This document shows, in pieces, positions 36,051-47,062 of a stretch of 64,000 bases of DNA. The notes beneath the pieces were generated by a model. It saw only the letters and a program-made list of their open reading frames with translations, was not told the DNA's origin and did no database searches. The stretch is from Microbacterium kyungheense (GTDB taxonomy: Bacteria > Actinomycetota > Actinomycetes > Actinomycetales > Microbacteriaceae), in NCBI RefSeq assembly GCF_006783905.1, contig NZ_VFPE01000002.1, positions 744,001 through 808,000 of the forward strand, in the 5' to 3' direction. The position numbers were made by a program, and so were the translations under genes. Numbering within the stretch: position 1 is the stretch's first letter; every line of letters begins with the position of its first letter.

Positions 36051-36553
36051 ATGTGGCTGCGTCGCGCGTTCTTCGGCTGGCTGATCCCCTCAGCCTTCCT
36101 GCTTCCGCTGTGGCTGCTCGTCGGATGGGCCGTGTTCAACGCCGGCGGCTGGGCGTTCCTGTGGGTGCTGTTCCTCGCGATCCCGGGCGTCTTCGTGTGG
36201 CAGCTGCTCCTCACCCTCCTGGTCCGCGCGCGGGGGACGGTCCGTGCGCAGCGCGCCGCGTCGTGGTGGGACGTGCTCGGCTTCACGGTGTGGCACGGCC
36301 TGGTCATCTCGCTGGGGTTCTTCGTCGAGTCCTGGTGGCGCCCGTCATGGTCGTCGCCATCGTCGTGGGCGTCGGCCTGTTCTGGCTGGCGCTGTGGCAG
36401 CTGTGGAGCGAAGCGCGCCCGTCGCGCGTCGTCCTGCACACCAGCGAGGGCGTCGCGTACCTCCCGCCGCCGCAGGAGCGCATGGGCGCACCTGACGCCG
36501 CCGACCGCGAGGTCATCGTGATCACCGAGAAGCAGGCGCCCTCCGCAGACTGA
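36051..36553 (+). pseudogene. Small membrane protein, copy 1 (one-base deletion, probably an assembly error)
   Basis: The intact versions (copies 2 and 3) are 167 aa with four hydrophobic segments and a short cytosolic tail. Here one G is missing in the run of G near 36337 (copy 3 reads TGGTGGGCGC at the same place), so the frame shifts after about residue 95 and reads to 36521. The rest of the sequence is the same as in the other copies. The indel lies 0.9 kb from fold axis 1, in the stretch where errors accumulate, so it is most likely not biological. Confidence 0.7.
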
Positions 36554-36559
36554 GGCGTT

Positions 36560-36588
36560 TTGGCGGGGCGCGGCATCCGTGGCACAAT
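36560..36588 (+). promoter_or_regulatory. rplS promoter
   Basis: TTGGCG (36560-36565), 17-nt spacer, CACAAT (36583-36588), within TGGCACAATGG, very like the rpsP -10 region. The leader is about 130 nt, long enough for structure. The promoter recurs inverted at 37882-37910 and forward at 63952-63980. Confidence 0.6.
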
Positions 36589-36722
36589 GGTTGTTTGTTG
36601 CCCTGACCGGTTCTGCCTCAGGGGAACCAGCTGGACGGCGTCACGCCGAAGGCCTGCGGCACACCTCATCCTTCACAACCCTTCCCGCGGTCGACCTGTG
36701 GCGGCCGCAGAGAGAGACGATC

Positions 36723-37079
36723 ATGCAGATCCTCGACGCCGTCGACGCGGCTTCGCTCCGCTCCGACATCCCCACCTTCGGGGCAGGTGACACCGTCAAG
36801 GTGCACGTCAACATCACCGAGGGCAACCGCTCCCGCATCCAGGTCTTCCAGGGCGTCGTCATCGGCCGCTCGGGTGACGGTGTGCGCGAGACCTTCACGG
36901 TCCGCAAGATCAGCTTCCAGGTCGGGCGTCGAGCGCACCTTCCCGGTGCACTCCCCGGTCATCGACCACATCGAGGTCGTGACCCCGCGGTGACGTCCGC
37001 CGCGCCCATAGCTCTACTACCTGCGGCGAAACCTCCAGTGGCAAGAAGGCCAAGGATCAAGGAGAAGCGCGACAACGGA
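36723..37079 (+). pseudogene. rplS: 50S ribosomal protein L19 (bL19), copy 1, corrupted by indels
   Basis: The first 65 residues are good bL19 ([20 protein letters not shown] at the start, then [20 protein letters not shown]). An extra G near 36926 (CAGGTCGGGCGTC) breaks the frame, further small changes follow, and the expected TGA after the C-terminal EKRDN codons reads GGA (37077-37079). L19 lies at the 30S-50S interface and is practically universal, so a truly broken gene is implausible. The errors increase toward the fold axis at about 37.2 kb. The C-terminal part is better read from copy 2 (KLYYLRNLR on the minus strand). No clean rplS exists in this window. Confidence 0.8.
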
Positions 37080-37099
37080 CGCATCGCGCAGCGCAGGCC

Positions 37100-37129
37100 G
37101 AAGCCCCGGACCCGTGGTTCCGGGGCTTC
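37100..37129 (+). terminator. rplS terminator, copy 1
   Basis: GAAGCCCCGG/CCGGGGCTTC stem 21 bp after the expected rplS stop. An extra T spoils the inner stem here; the mirrored copy has the perfect 13-bp stem. Confidence 0.7.
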
Positions 37130-37328
37130 GTCGTTTCCCGGCGCGCCCACCTGGACGTGCAGGAACGGCCCGGAGTGTGTCCACCACATTGAAGACGGGC
37201 TCGCCGTGACAGTCGGCGCTCAGCGGAGGATCTCAGATGGACAGTAGGAGATGCCCCGTGCTTCACTGTGGTGACACACCTGCCGGGCCGGTTTCCTGCA
37301 CGTCCCGGTGTGCGCGACCGGGAACGAC
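37130..37328. other. Fold axis 1: error-rich mirrored sequence, no gene
   Basis: The two sides of the axis are reverse complements of each other only with many small insertions, deletions and substitutions, unlike the near-perfect match farther out. About 45 nt in the middle (roughly 37207-37252) do not mirror at all. No open frame, transposase or recombination site is seen. It looks like raw, unpolished read sequence. Confidence 0.75.
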
Positions 37329-37357
37329 GAAGCCCCGGACCACGGGTCCGGGGCTTC
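37329..37357 (-). terminator. rplS terminator, copy 2
   Basis: A perfect 13-bp stem, GAAGCCCCGGACC and its complement, with a 3-nt loop; probably the true form of the rplS terminator. It lies 20 bp past the rplS stop on the minus strand. Confidence 0.75.
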
Positions 37358-37376
37358 GGTGAGCTGCGCTGATGCG

Positions 37377-37747
37377 TCAGTTGTCGCGCTTCTCCTTGGA
37401 TCTTTGGCCTTCTTGCCAGCGGAGGTTGCGCAGGTAGTAGAGCTTGGCGCGGGCGGGACGTCTACCGCGGGGTCCACGATCCTCGATGATGGTCGATGAC
37501 CCGGGGAGTGCACCGGGAAGGTTGCGCTCGACGCCAGGGATACCTGGAAGCTGATCTTGCGGACCGTGGAAGGTCTCGCGCACACCGTCACCCGAGCGGA
37601 CGATGGACGACGCCCTGGATAGACCTGGATGCGGGAGCGGGTTGCCCTCCGGTGCATGTTGACGTGCACCTTGACGGTGTCACCTGCCCCGAAGGTGGGG
37701 ATGTCGGAGCGGAGCGAAGCCGCGTCGACGGCGTCGAGGATCTGCAT
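37377..37747 (-). pseudogene. rplS: 50S ribosomal protein L19 (bL19), copy 2, corrupted by indels
   Basis: Same start ([20 protein letters not shown]) and a correct stop after EKRDN, but several frameshifts between, e.g. at the VNITEGN segment, which reads VNMHRRAT. It complements copy 1: its C-terminal AKLYYLRNLR is in frame while copy 1's is not. Errors point to low-quality consensus near fold axis 1, not gene decay. Confidence 0.8.
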
Positions 37748-37881
37748 GATCGTCTCTCTCTGCGGCCGCCCACAGGTCGACCGCGGGAAGGGTTGTGAAG
37801 GATGAGGTGTGCCGCAGGCCTTCGGCGTGACGCCGTCCAGCTGGTTCCCCTGAGGCAGAACCGGTCAGGGCACAAACAACC

Positions 37882-37910
37882 ATTGTGCCACGGATGCCGC
37901 GCCCCGCCAA
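37882..37910 (-). promoter_or_regulatory. rplS promoter, copy 2
   Basis: Mirror of the TTGGCG-N17-CACAAT promoter at 36560-36588. Confidence 0.6.
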
Positions 37911-37916
37911 AACGCC

Positions 37917-38420
37917 TCAGTCTGCGGAGGGCGCCTGCTTCTCGGTGATCACGATGACCTCGCGGTCGGCGGCGTCAGGTGCGCCCATGCGCTCCTGCGG
38001 CGGCGGGAGGTACGCGACGCCCTCGCTGGTGTGCAGGACGACGCGCGACGGGCGCGCTTCGCTCCACAGCTGCCACAGCGCCAGCCAGAACAGGCCGACG
38101 CCCACGACGATGGCGACGACCATGACGGGCGCCCACCAGGACTCGACGAAGAACCCCAGCGAGATGACCAGGCCGTGCCACACCGTGAAGCCGAGCACGT
38201 CCCACCACGACGCGGCGCGCTGCGCACGGACCGTCCCCCGCGCGCGGACCAGGAGGGTGAGGAGCAGCTGCCACACGAAGACGCCCGGGATCGCGAGGAA
38301 CAGCACCCACAGGAACGCCCAGCCGCCGGCGTTGAACACGGCCCATCCGACGAGCAGCCACAGCGGAAGCAGGAAGGCTGAGGGGATCAGCCAGCCGAAG
38401 AACGCGCGACGCAGCCACAT
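37917..38420 (-). CDS. Small membrane protein, copy 2 (intact)
   Basis: 167 aa. Two hydrophobic helices near the N-terminus (LIPSAFLLPLWLLVGWAVF and WAFLWVLFLAIPGVFVWQLL), a basic loop (RARGTVRAQRAASWW), two more helices (VWHGLVISLGFFVESW and VMVVAIVVGVGLFWLALW), then a polar tail of about 45 residues. No family motif is recognised; similar proteins are sometimes labelled MFS permease, but four helices are too few. The -10 hexamer TAGCAT ends 6 nt before the ATG, suggesting a leaderless mRNA. The gene lies between map (divergent) and rplS (same direction). Function unknown. Confidence 0.75.
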   Translation of the reverse strand: MWLRRAFFGWLIPSAFLLPLWLLVGWAVFNAGGWAFLWVLFLAIPGVFVWQLLLTLLVRARGTVRAQRAASWWDVLGFTVWHGLVISLGFFVESWWAPVMVVAIVVGVGLFWLALWQLWSEARPSRVVLHTSEGVAYLPPPQERMGAPDAADREVIVITEKQAPSAD

Positions 38421-38537
38421 GCTCCGATGCTACGCCGGTGCCGGTCGGGGCGGCACCGCTCCTGCGCGCCGCGGAGGATCCTCCCAGCCAGAGGCCCGTC
38501 AGCCCGGCAGAATGGAACGCGGACGAGAGGACACCAC

Positions 38538-39320
38538 ATGATCGAGTTGCGCACCCCTGCCGAGATCGAGGCGATGAAGCCCGCCGGGCGATTCGTCGCC
38601 GAGACGCTGGCGACCCTGCGCGACGAGACGAAGGTGGGCACGAACCTCCTGGCGATCGACCGCCGCGCGCACGATCTGATCCGCCGCGCCGGTGCGGAGT
38701 CGTGCTACATCGACTACCACCCCTCGTTCGGCGCGAGCCCGTTCGGCAAGGTCATCTGCACGTCGGTGAACGACGCCGTCCTGCACGGGCTGCCGTTCGA
38801 TTACGCGCTGCGCGACGGCGACCTCGTGTCGCTGGACTTCGCCGTATCGGTGAACGGCTGGGTCGCGGACTCCGCCGTCTCGTTCGTGGTCGGCACGCCG
38901 CGTGACGAGGACCTCGCTCTCATCGACACGACGGCGCGGGCTCTGGATGCCGCCATCCGGACGGCGACCGTCGGCCACCGCATCGGAGACATCTCCGCCG
39001 CGATCGCGGCCGTGGCCCACGGTGACGGCTACTCGATCAACACCGACTTCGGCGGTCACGGCGTCGGCCGCATCATGCACGGCGACCCGCACGTGCCCAA
39101 CGACGGAAAGGCCGGCCGGGGCTACCCGCTGCGCGCCGGGCTCGTCGTCGCCCTCGAGCCGTGGTTCCTGCAGACGACGGACGAGCTGGTGACCGACCCC
39201 GACGGCTGGACCCTCCGCTCGGTGGACGGGTCGCGCGGCGCGCACGCCGAGCACACCGTCGCGATCACCGAGGACGGCCCGATCGTCCTGACGGACCGCT
39301 CCTGGCTCGGCGTCGACTGA
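38538..39320 (+). CDS. map: Methionine aminopeptidase, copy 2 (inverted, intact)
   Basis: 260 aa, the same protein as 35151-35933 on the opposite strand, with all five metal ligands. See copy 1. Confidence 0.9.
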   Translation: MIELRTPAEIEAMKPAGRFVAETLATLRDETKVGTNLLAIDRRAHDLIRRAGAESCYIDYHPSFGASPFGKVICTSVNDAVLHGLPFDYALRDGDLVSLDFAVSVNGWVADSAVSFVVGTPRDEDLALIDTTARALDAAIRTATVGHRIGDISAAIAAVAHGDGYSINTDFGGHGVGRIMHGDPHVPNDGKAGRGYPLRAGLVVALEPWFLQTTDELVTDPDGWTLRSVDGSRGAHAEHTVAITEDGPIVLTDRSWLGVD

Positions 39321-39356
39321 CGCTTCTGCCTCGCCCGGCGCCTTCTGCGCGCCGCG

Positions 39357-41558
39357 TCAGGTGCGCAGCTCCGCGCGCGGGGCGTGCGCCGGTGTGGGCG
39401 CGGCGGCGAGCGCGGCGAGCGACGCCGCGACCGAGTGATCGACCTCGCGTTCGACGCGGGGATGCTCGCTCAGCACGATGAGCGACTTCGCCGCCAGGCG
39501 CACGGTGTCGCCCGGACGGACCAGGGCGGAGTCGGCGCGCTCCCCCGCGGTGTCGATGACGACCTCCCAGTCCGGGCTGTACTCGACCACGGGGATCCGG
39601 AAGTCGATGATGTCGTCTCCGGCGTTGAACAGCACGATGAAATGGCGATCTCGGATCGCCTCGCCGCGCCGGTCCTTCTCTCGGATGCCCTGGCCGTTGA
39701 GGAACACGCCGACCGCGCGACCGAACCCCGAGTCCCAGTCGTCGGGCTGCATGAGCGTGCCGTCGGGCCGGAGCCACGCGATGTCCGAGAGCGGGGCGCC
39801 GACGTCGCGGTGCACCGGGCGTCCCTCGAAGAACCGCCGCCGCCGGAACGTGGGGTGGTCCCGCCGCAGCCGGCTCATCGCCGCGGTGAACTCCAGAAGG
39901 GGAAGGTCAGCCGCCTCCCAGTCGATCCAGGTGACATCGTTGTCCTGCGCATAGCCGTTGTTGTTCCCCTGCTGCGTGCGCCCGAGCTCGTCGCCGTGCA
40001 GCAGCATGGGCACCCCCTGGCTGAGCAGCAGCGTCGCGAGGAAGTTCCGCTGCTGCCGTGCGCGCAGGGTCAGCACCGCCGGGTCGTCCGTGGGTCCTTC
40101 GACCCCGTAGTTGTCGGAGCGGTTGTCATCGGCGCCGTCACGGCCGTCCTCGCCGTTGGCGTCGTTGTGCTTCTCGGCGTACGACACGAGGTCTCGCAAC
40201 GTGAATCCGTCGTGCGCCGTGACGAAGTTCACGGATGCCACCGGGCGGCGCCCCGAGTGCTCGTAGAGGTCGCTGGATCCGGTGAGGCGGGAGGCGAACT
40301 CGCCGAGCGCCTGCGGCTCGCCGCGCCAGAAATCGCGGACGGTGTCGCGGTACTTGCCGTTCCATTCGGTCCACTGCGGCGGAAAGTTGCCCACCTGGTA
40401 GCCGCCGGGGCCGACGTCCCAGGGCTCGGCGATCAGCTTCACCTGCGACACGATCGGGTCCTGCTGGACGAGCTCGAAGAACGTCGACAGCCGGTCGACG
40501 TCGTAGAACTCGCGCGCCAGCGCCGATGCGAGGTCGAACCGGAACCCGTCGACGTGCATGTCGACCACCCAGTACCGCAGCGAGTCCATGATGAGCTGCA
40601 GGGAGTGGGGGTTGCGGACGTTGAGGCTGTTGCCGGTCCCGGTGTAATCGGTGTAGTACCGCTTGTCGTCGTCGAGCTTGTAGTACGCGGCATTGTCGAT
40701 CCCGCGCATCGAGAGCGTGGGGCCGAGGTGATTGCCTTCTGCCGTGTGGTTGTAGACGACGTCGAGGATCACCTCGATGCCGGCGGCGTGCAGGGCGCGC
40801 ACCATCCCCTTGAACTCCTGGACCTGCTGGCCGCGGTCGCCGGTGGCGGCGTATCTGTTGTGCGGGGCGAAGTACGAGATCGAGTTGTAGCCCCAGTAGT
40901 TCGAGAGGCCCTTGCCCTGCAGGATCGCGTCGTCGACGAACTGGTGGACCGGCATGAGCTCGATCGCCGTCACGCCGAGCTTCGTCAGGTGCTCGATGAT
41001 CGCCGGGTGCGCGACGGCGCTGTAGGTGCCGCGCATCTCGTCGGGGATGGCGGGATGCCGCATCGTGAGCCCGCGGACGTGCGCCTCGTAGATCACCGTC
41101 TCGGCGTAGGGCGTCCCCGGCCGCCGGTCCCCCGCCCAGTCGAAGAACGGGTTGATGACGACGCCCTTCATCATGTCGGCGGCGGAGTCGTCGTCATTGC
41201 GGGAGTCGGGGTCGCCGAAAGTGTACCCGTACACGGGCTGCCCCCACTCGATGGCTCCTTCGACGGCCTTCGCGTAGGGATCGAGCAGCAGCTTGGCGGG
41301 GTTGAAGCGCTGCCCGCTGCCGGGGTCGTAGGGACCGTGCACGCGATAGCCGTAGCGCTGGCCGGGCTGGATGTTCGGCACGTACGCGTGCCACACGAAC
41401 GCGTCCACCTCAGCGAGGTCGAGGCGCGACTCCGCGCCCCGCGTGCCGAACAGGCAGAGCTCGACCCGCTCGGCTCCCTCGCTGAACAGCGCGAAGTTGG
41501 TTCCGCTCCCGTCGAAGGTCGCCCCGAGCGGGTATGCGGATCCTGGCCACGTGTGCAC
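39357..41558 (-). CDS. glgX: Glycogen debranching enzyme GlgX, copy 2 (inverted, intact)
   Basis: 733 aa, identical to 32913-35114. An unbroken 2.2-kb frame here shows that errors in copy 2 are not uniform; they concentrate away from its middle. Confidence 0.9.
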   Translation of the reverse strand: MHTWPGSAYPLGATFDGSGTNFALFSEGAERVELCLFGTRGAESRLDLAEVDAFVWHAYVPNIQPGQRYGYRVHGPYDPGSGQRFNPAKLLLDPYAKAVEGAIEWGQPVYGYTFGDPDSRNDDDSAADMMKGVVINPFFDWAGDRRPGTPYAETVIYEAHVRGLTMRHPAIPDEMRGTYSAVAHPAIIEHLTKLGVTAIELMPVHQFVDDAILQGKGLSNYWGYNSISYFAPHNRYAATGDRGQQVQEFKGMVRALHAAGIEVILDVVYNHTAEGNHLGPTLSMRGIDNAAYYKLDDDKRYYTDYTGTGNSLNVRNPHSLQLIMDSLRYWVVDMHVDGFRFDLASALAREFYDVDRLSTFFELVQQDPIVSQVKLIAEPWDVGPGGYQVGNFPPQWTEWNGKYRDTVRDFWRGEPQALGEFASRLTGSSDLYEHSGRRPVASVNFVTAHDGFTLRDLVSYAEKHNDANGEDGRDGADDNRSDNYGVEGPTDDPAVLTLRARQQRNFLATLLLSQGVPMLLHGDELGRTQQGNNNGYAQDNDVTWIDWEAADLPLLEFTAAMSRLRRDHPTFRRRRFFEGRPVHRDVGAPLSDIAWLRPDGTLMQPDDWDSGFGRAVGVFLNGQGIREKDRRGEAIRDRHFIVLFNAGDDIIDFRIPVVEYSPDWEVVIDTAGERADSALVRPGDTVRLAAKSLIVLSEHPRVEREVDHSVAASLAALAAAPTPAHAPRAELRT

Positions 41559-41582
41559 GCACGTCCTCCTCGCGTCGGGTCG

Positions 41583-43029
<1,447 letters not shown>

Positions 43030-43141
43030 GCACCAGAGAATCCTCTCCTTCGGCGGACGGGACAAGAGGCCTTCGGCGCGCGGCCCGCACGCCGGGGCGC
43101 GGGCCGCGCTCGTCCGTTCTCACGTCGCGTGCCGCACCGCT

Positions 43142-43168
43142 GTGATCGAAACGTTCGTTCGAGGTAAC
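43142..43168 (+). promoter_or_regulatory. nirB regulatory element, copy 2
   Basis: Mirror of 31304-31330: GTGAT-N6-GTTCG-N6-GTAAC, then GAAAC and TAGCGT. Confidence 0.6.
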
Positions 43169-43244
43169 CCTGGGCGGTCCGGGGGTGAAACACCCCGCTC
43201 GTAGCGTCGGGCCTACCGAGACATCCGCCCCACGAGGAGGAGCC

Positions 43245-45903
43245 ATGGCCCATCGCGACCGTGTCGACAGCCGGAAACACGACGCTGACACCGATGCAAC
43301 ATCGCCCGCGTACCGTGACGACATGAGCACCCTGCCCGCCCTCGGCACGCACGTCGTGGTGGTGGGCGCGGGCATGGTGGCGCACCGGTTCGTCGAGAGC
43401 CTGCTCAGCCGCGCCGACGAGCGCTGGCACGTCACGCTGATCGGCGAGGAGGACCGTCACCCGTACGACCGCGTCGGGCTCACCGGGTTCTTCGCGGGGG
43501 CATCGACCGACGACCTCACGCTCGACCGCTCGTTCTTCGACGACGAACGCCTCCGCTTCCTGCGGGGTGACGCCGTGGTGCGCGTCGACCGCAGCGCTCG
43601 GCGCGTGACGACGAGATCCGGGCTCAGCGTCGGGTACGACCGGCTCGTCCTGGCGACCGGATCGTACGCCGCACGTCTCGCGGTCGACGGCTTCGGCCTC
43701 GACGGCTGCTTCGTCTACCGGACACTCGACGACGTCGAGAGGCTCGAGGAGTTCGTGCAGCGGCGCTCGGCGCAGCTCGGCCGCCGGCTCACCGGCACCG
43801 TGATCGGCGGGGGGCTGCTCGGGCTGGAGGCGGCCGGCGCGCTGCAGGGGCTCGATGTGGACTGCACCGTGGTGCAGTCCTCGGATCGGCTCATGTCCGC
43901 ACAGCTGGACCTGCCCGCAGGCGGGGCGCTGCGCCGGCTCATCGAGTCGCGGGGCATCGCCGTCAAGACCGAGGCCATCACGACCCGCCTCGACCCCGAC
44001 CGGACCGGCCAGGTGACCGGGCTGGAGTTCCGGGACGGGTCCTACGAGCGCACCGACGTGGTCGTGTTCACCGTCGGCGTCCGGCCCCGCGACGAGCTCG
44101 CGCGCTCGGCCGAGCTCGACGTGCATCCCCGCGGCGGTGTGCTCATCGACGGCGGCTGCCAGACCTCCGACCCTCGCATCCTCGCGATCGGCGAGGTCGC
44201 GAACTACGACGGGCAGTGCGTCGGGCTCGTCGCACCGGGCTACGCCATGGCGGAGGTCGCGGCGACGCGGCTCCTCGGGGGCGAGGCATCCTTCCCGGGG
44301 TACGACCTCTCGACCAAGCTCAAGCTCTCGGGCGTCGACGTCGCGAGCTTCGGGGACGCCTTCGCCGAGACCCCGGGCGCCCTCGACGTCGTGTACGCCG
44401 ACCCCGTCGCGGGCGTGTACAAGAAGCTGGTGCTGTCGGACGACGCGAAGACCCTGCTCGGCGGCATCCTCGTCGGCGACGCCTCGGCGTACGGCTCACT
44501 GAGGCCTCTCGTCGGCGGCGCGCTGGGCGGAGACCCCGCGGCTTACCTCATGCCCGAGGGCGGCGTGGCCGCACCGACCGGCGAACTGCCCGACGACGCG
44601 CTCGTGTGCTCGTGCAACAGCGTCAGCGCGGGTCGCATCCGCCACGCCGTGCACGAGGAGGGCTGCACCGACGCCGGCGGCGTCAAGGCGTGCACGAAGG
44701 CGGGTGCCGCGTGCGGCTCGTGCCTCACCATGGTGAAGAAGCTCGTGGGCGCCGAGCTCGCCAAGACCGGCGCGACGGTGAGCAACGCCCTGTGCGAGCA
44801 CTTCGACCTGTCGCGACGTCAGCTCTTCGACGCCGTCCGGGTGTCGGGCCTGCGCACCTTCAGCGCCGTCATCGAGCGGTTCGGCGTCGGCCGCGGCTGC
44901 GACATCTGCAAGCCCGCGCTGGCGAGCATCCTGTCGACCCTCGTCGGCGGCCACGTCCTCGATGGCGAGAACGCGACGTTGCAGGACACCAACGACCACG
45001 TGATGGCGAACCTGCAGAAGGACGGCAGCTACTCGGTCGTGCCGCGCATCCCCGGTGGCGAGATCACTCCGGAGGGGCTGCTCGTGATCGGGCAGGTCGC
45101 GCAGGATTTCGGGCTGTACACGAAGATCACCGGCGGCCAGCGCATCGACCTGTTCGGGGCCCGTCTGGAGCAGCTGCCCGACATCTGGAAGCGGCTGGTG
45201 GATGCGGGTTTCGAGTCCGGGCACGCCTACGGCAAGTCGCTGCGCACCGTGAAGTCGTGCGTCGGCTCGACCTGGTGCCGGTACGGCGTGCAGGACTCGG
45301 TGGGCATGGCCGTGCAGCTGGAGCTGCGCTACCGCGGGCTGCGCTCGCCGCACAAGCTCAAGCTCGGTGTCTCGGGCTGCGCCCGCGAGTGCGCCGAAGC
45401 CCGGGGCAAGGATGTCGGGGTGATCGCGACCGAGGCCGGGTGGAACATGTACGTCGGCGGCAAACGGCGGCTTCACCCCGCGTCACGCGGTCCTGCTGGC
45501 CGAAGGCCTGAGCGACGACGAGCTGCTGACCGCGATCGACCGGTTCCTGATGTACTACATCTTCACCGCCGACCGCCTGCAGCGCACGGCGCCGTGGTTC
45601 GAAGAGCTCGACGGCGGCATCGAGGGGCTGCGCGAGGTCATCTTCGACGACAGCCTCGGCATCTGCGCCGACCTCGACACCGCGATGGCCGCGCACATCG
45701 GCACGTACGAGGATGAATGGGCCGCGACGCTCCGCGACCCCGACAAGCTGCGGCGCTTCGCCTCGTTCGTGAACGCCCCCGCCACGCCCGATCCGTCGCT
45801 CGCCTACGTCGCCGAACGCGGTCAGCCCCGTCCCGCCACCGCCGAGGAGCGCGGCGACGGCGGCGTCCTCATCGCCGGAACGACCCTGGAGGTGCGCCGA
45901 TGA
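43245..45903 (+). pseudogene. nirB: Nitrite reductase large subunit, copy 2 (one-base insertion)
   Basis: Same as 28570-31227 with one extra A (45462-45464, GGCAAACGGCGG) in the siroheme half after EAGWNMYVGG. The remaining 145 residues are present in another frame to the normal stop at 45903. All [Fe-S] and siroheme ligands lie before the shift. Probably a miscall. Confidence 0.8.
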
Positions 45904-46313
45904 CCCTCATCGACCCGCAGACGACCGCGCACGTCGCCCCGCCCGGCTGGGTGCGGGTGTGCGCACTCACCGACCTCGAGATCGAGCGCGGCCGGGCCGC
46001 CCTGCTCGGGGGCACGCAGATCGCGCTGTTCCTCACCCGCGGCGCGGACGGCCGCGACGGCCGGGTGTACGCGGTGTCGAACTTCGACCCATTCAGCCGG
46101 GCGAACGTCATCTCGCGCGGCATCGTGGGCACCCGTCAGGACGCGCCGACCGTGGCCTCGCCGATGTTCAAGCAGGTGTTCGACCTCCGCACCGGGATCT
46201 GCCTCGACGCGCAGGGCAAGGATCCGGTGAACCTGCACGTGTGGCCGACCGCCGTGGCCGACGGCATGGTCCTGGTGCGCTGGGACGAGCCCGCCGACGG
46301 GAGCGCACCGTGA
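45900..46313 (+). CDS. nirD: Nitrite reductase small subunit, copy 2 (inverted, intact)
   Basis: 137 aa, identical to 28160-28573, with the same ATGA and GTGA overlaps to its neighbours. Confidence 0.9.
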   Translation: MTLIDPQTTAHVAPPGWVRVCALTDLEIERGRAALLGGTQIALFLTRGADGRDGRVYAVSNFDPFSRANVISRGIVGTRQDAPTVASPMFKQVFDLRTGICLDAQGKDPVNLHVWPTAVADGMVLVRWDEPADGSAP

Positions 46314-47062
46314 CCGGGCGCGTCCACCTGATCGGCGGCGGCCCCGGCCCCATCGACCTCATGACGGTCCGCGCGTGGCGCCTCCTCACCTCGGGCCGAG
46401 GTCGTCGTGATGGACCGGCTCGGGCCGACCGATCTGCGCGGCGAGCTGCGGCCGGACGCCGAGGTGATCGACGTCGGAAAGCTGCCGGGGCACCACCCGG
46501 TCCCGCAGGACGAGATCAACGCGCTGCTGGTGGACCGTGCCCGCGCGGGCAACCAGGTCGTCCGGCTCAAGGGCGGGGACCCGTTCGTCTTCGGCCGCGG
46601 CGGCGAAGAGGTGGCGGCGTGCCTGGCCGCCGGCATCCCGGTCGACGTCGTCCCCGGAGTCACGAGCGCCGTGGCCGTGCCCCAGGCCGCGGGCATCCCG
46701 GTCACCCACCGCGGCGTCGCAACCGCCGTGCACATCGTCCACGGCCAGGGACCGGTCAGCGCATCGACCGTCGCGGCGCTGCGCGACCCCGAGGTCACCA
46801 CCGTGATCCTGATGGGGGTGAGCGCGATCCCCCGCATCGTCGCGGATGCGCTGCGCGCAGGCGTCGACGCCGACCGTCCGGTGGCGATCGTGGAGCGCGG
46901 TCACCACCTCGACCAGCGGACGACGCGCACTACGCTCGGAGGGCGGTGCTGGATGCCGGGCGCACCGGCATCCGCAACCCCGCGGTCATCGTGGTCGGCG
47001 ACGTCGCCCGCGCCGAACTGCTGCTTCCCGCGCACGAGATGACAGGTGACACCGTCCGTTGA
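46310..47062 (+). pseudogene. cobA: Uroporphyrinogen-III C-methyltransferase, copy 2 (two compensating indels)
   Basis: Same length as copy 1 because an extra G at 46393-46395 and a missing G near 46938 cancel. Between them the frame is wrong, covering nearly all SAM-binding motifs, although the original protein can be read in the +1 frame from 46407. The pattern fits homopolymer miscalls. Confidence 0.8.

Larger units (their letters stand above)
23547..37235 (+). repeat. 13.7-kb segment, copy 1 (forward)
   Basis: The nasA 3' end through rplS. The same sequence follows inverted (37236-50931) and then forward again (50932-64000). Mirrored gene starts give axis 1: 36051 with 38420, and 35933 with 38538, both average 37235.5. 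Copy 1 is clean except for its last 0.9 kb, where the membrane gene and rplS carry indels. Confidence 0.95.

Noticed and set aside
37207..37252. Sequencing-adapter remnant at fold axis 1
   Set aside because: The non-mirrored stretch has roughly the length of a hairpin adapter, but I could not match it to an adapter sequence with confidence, and axis 2 has no insert at all.
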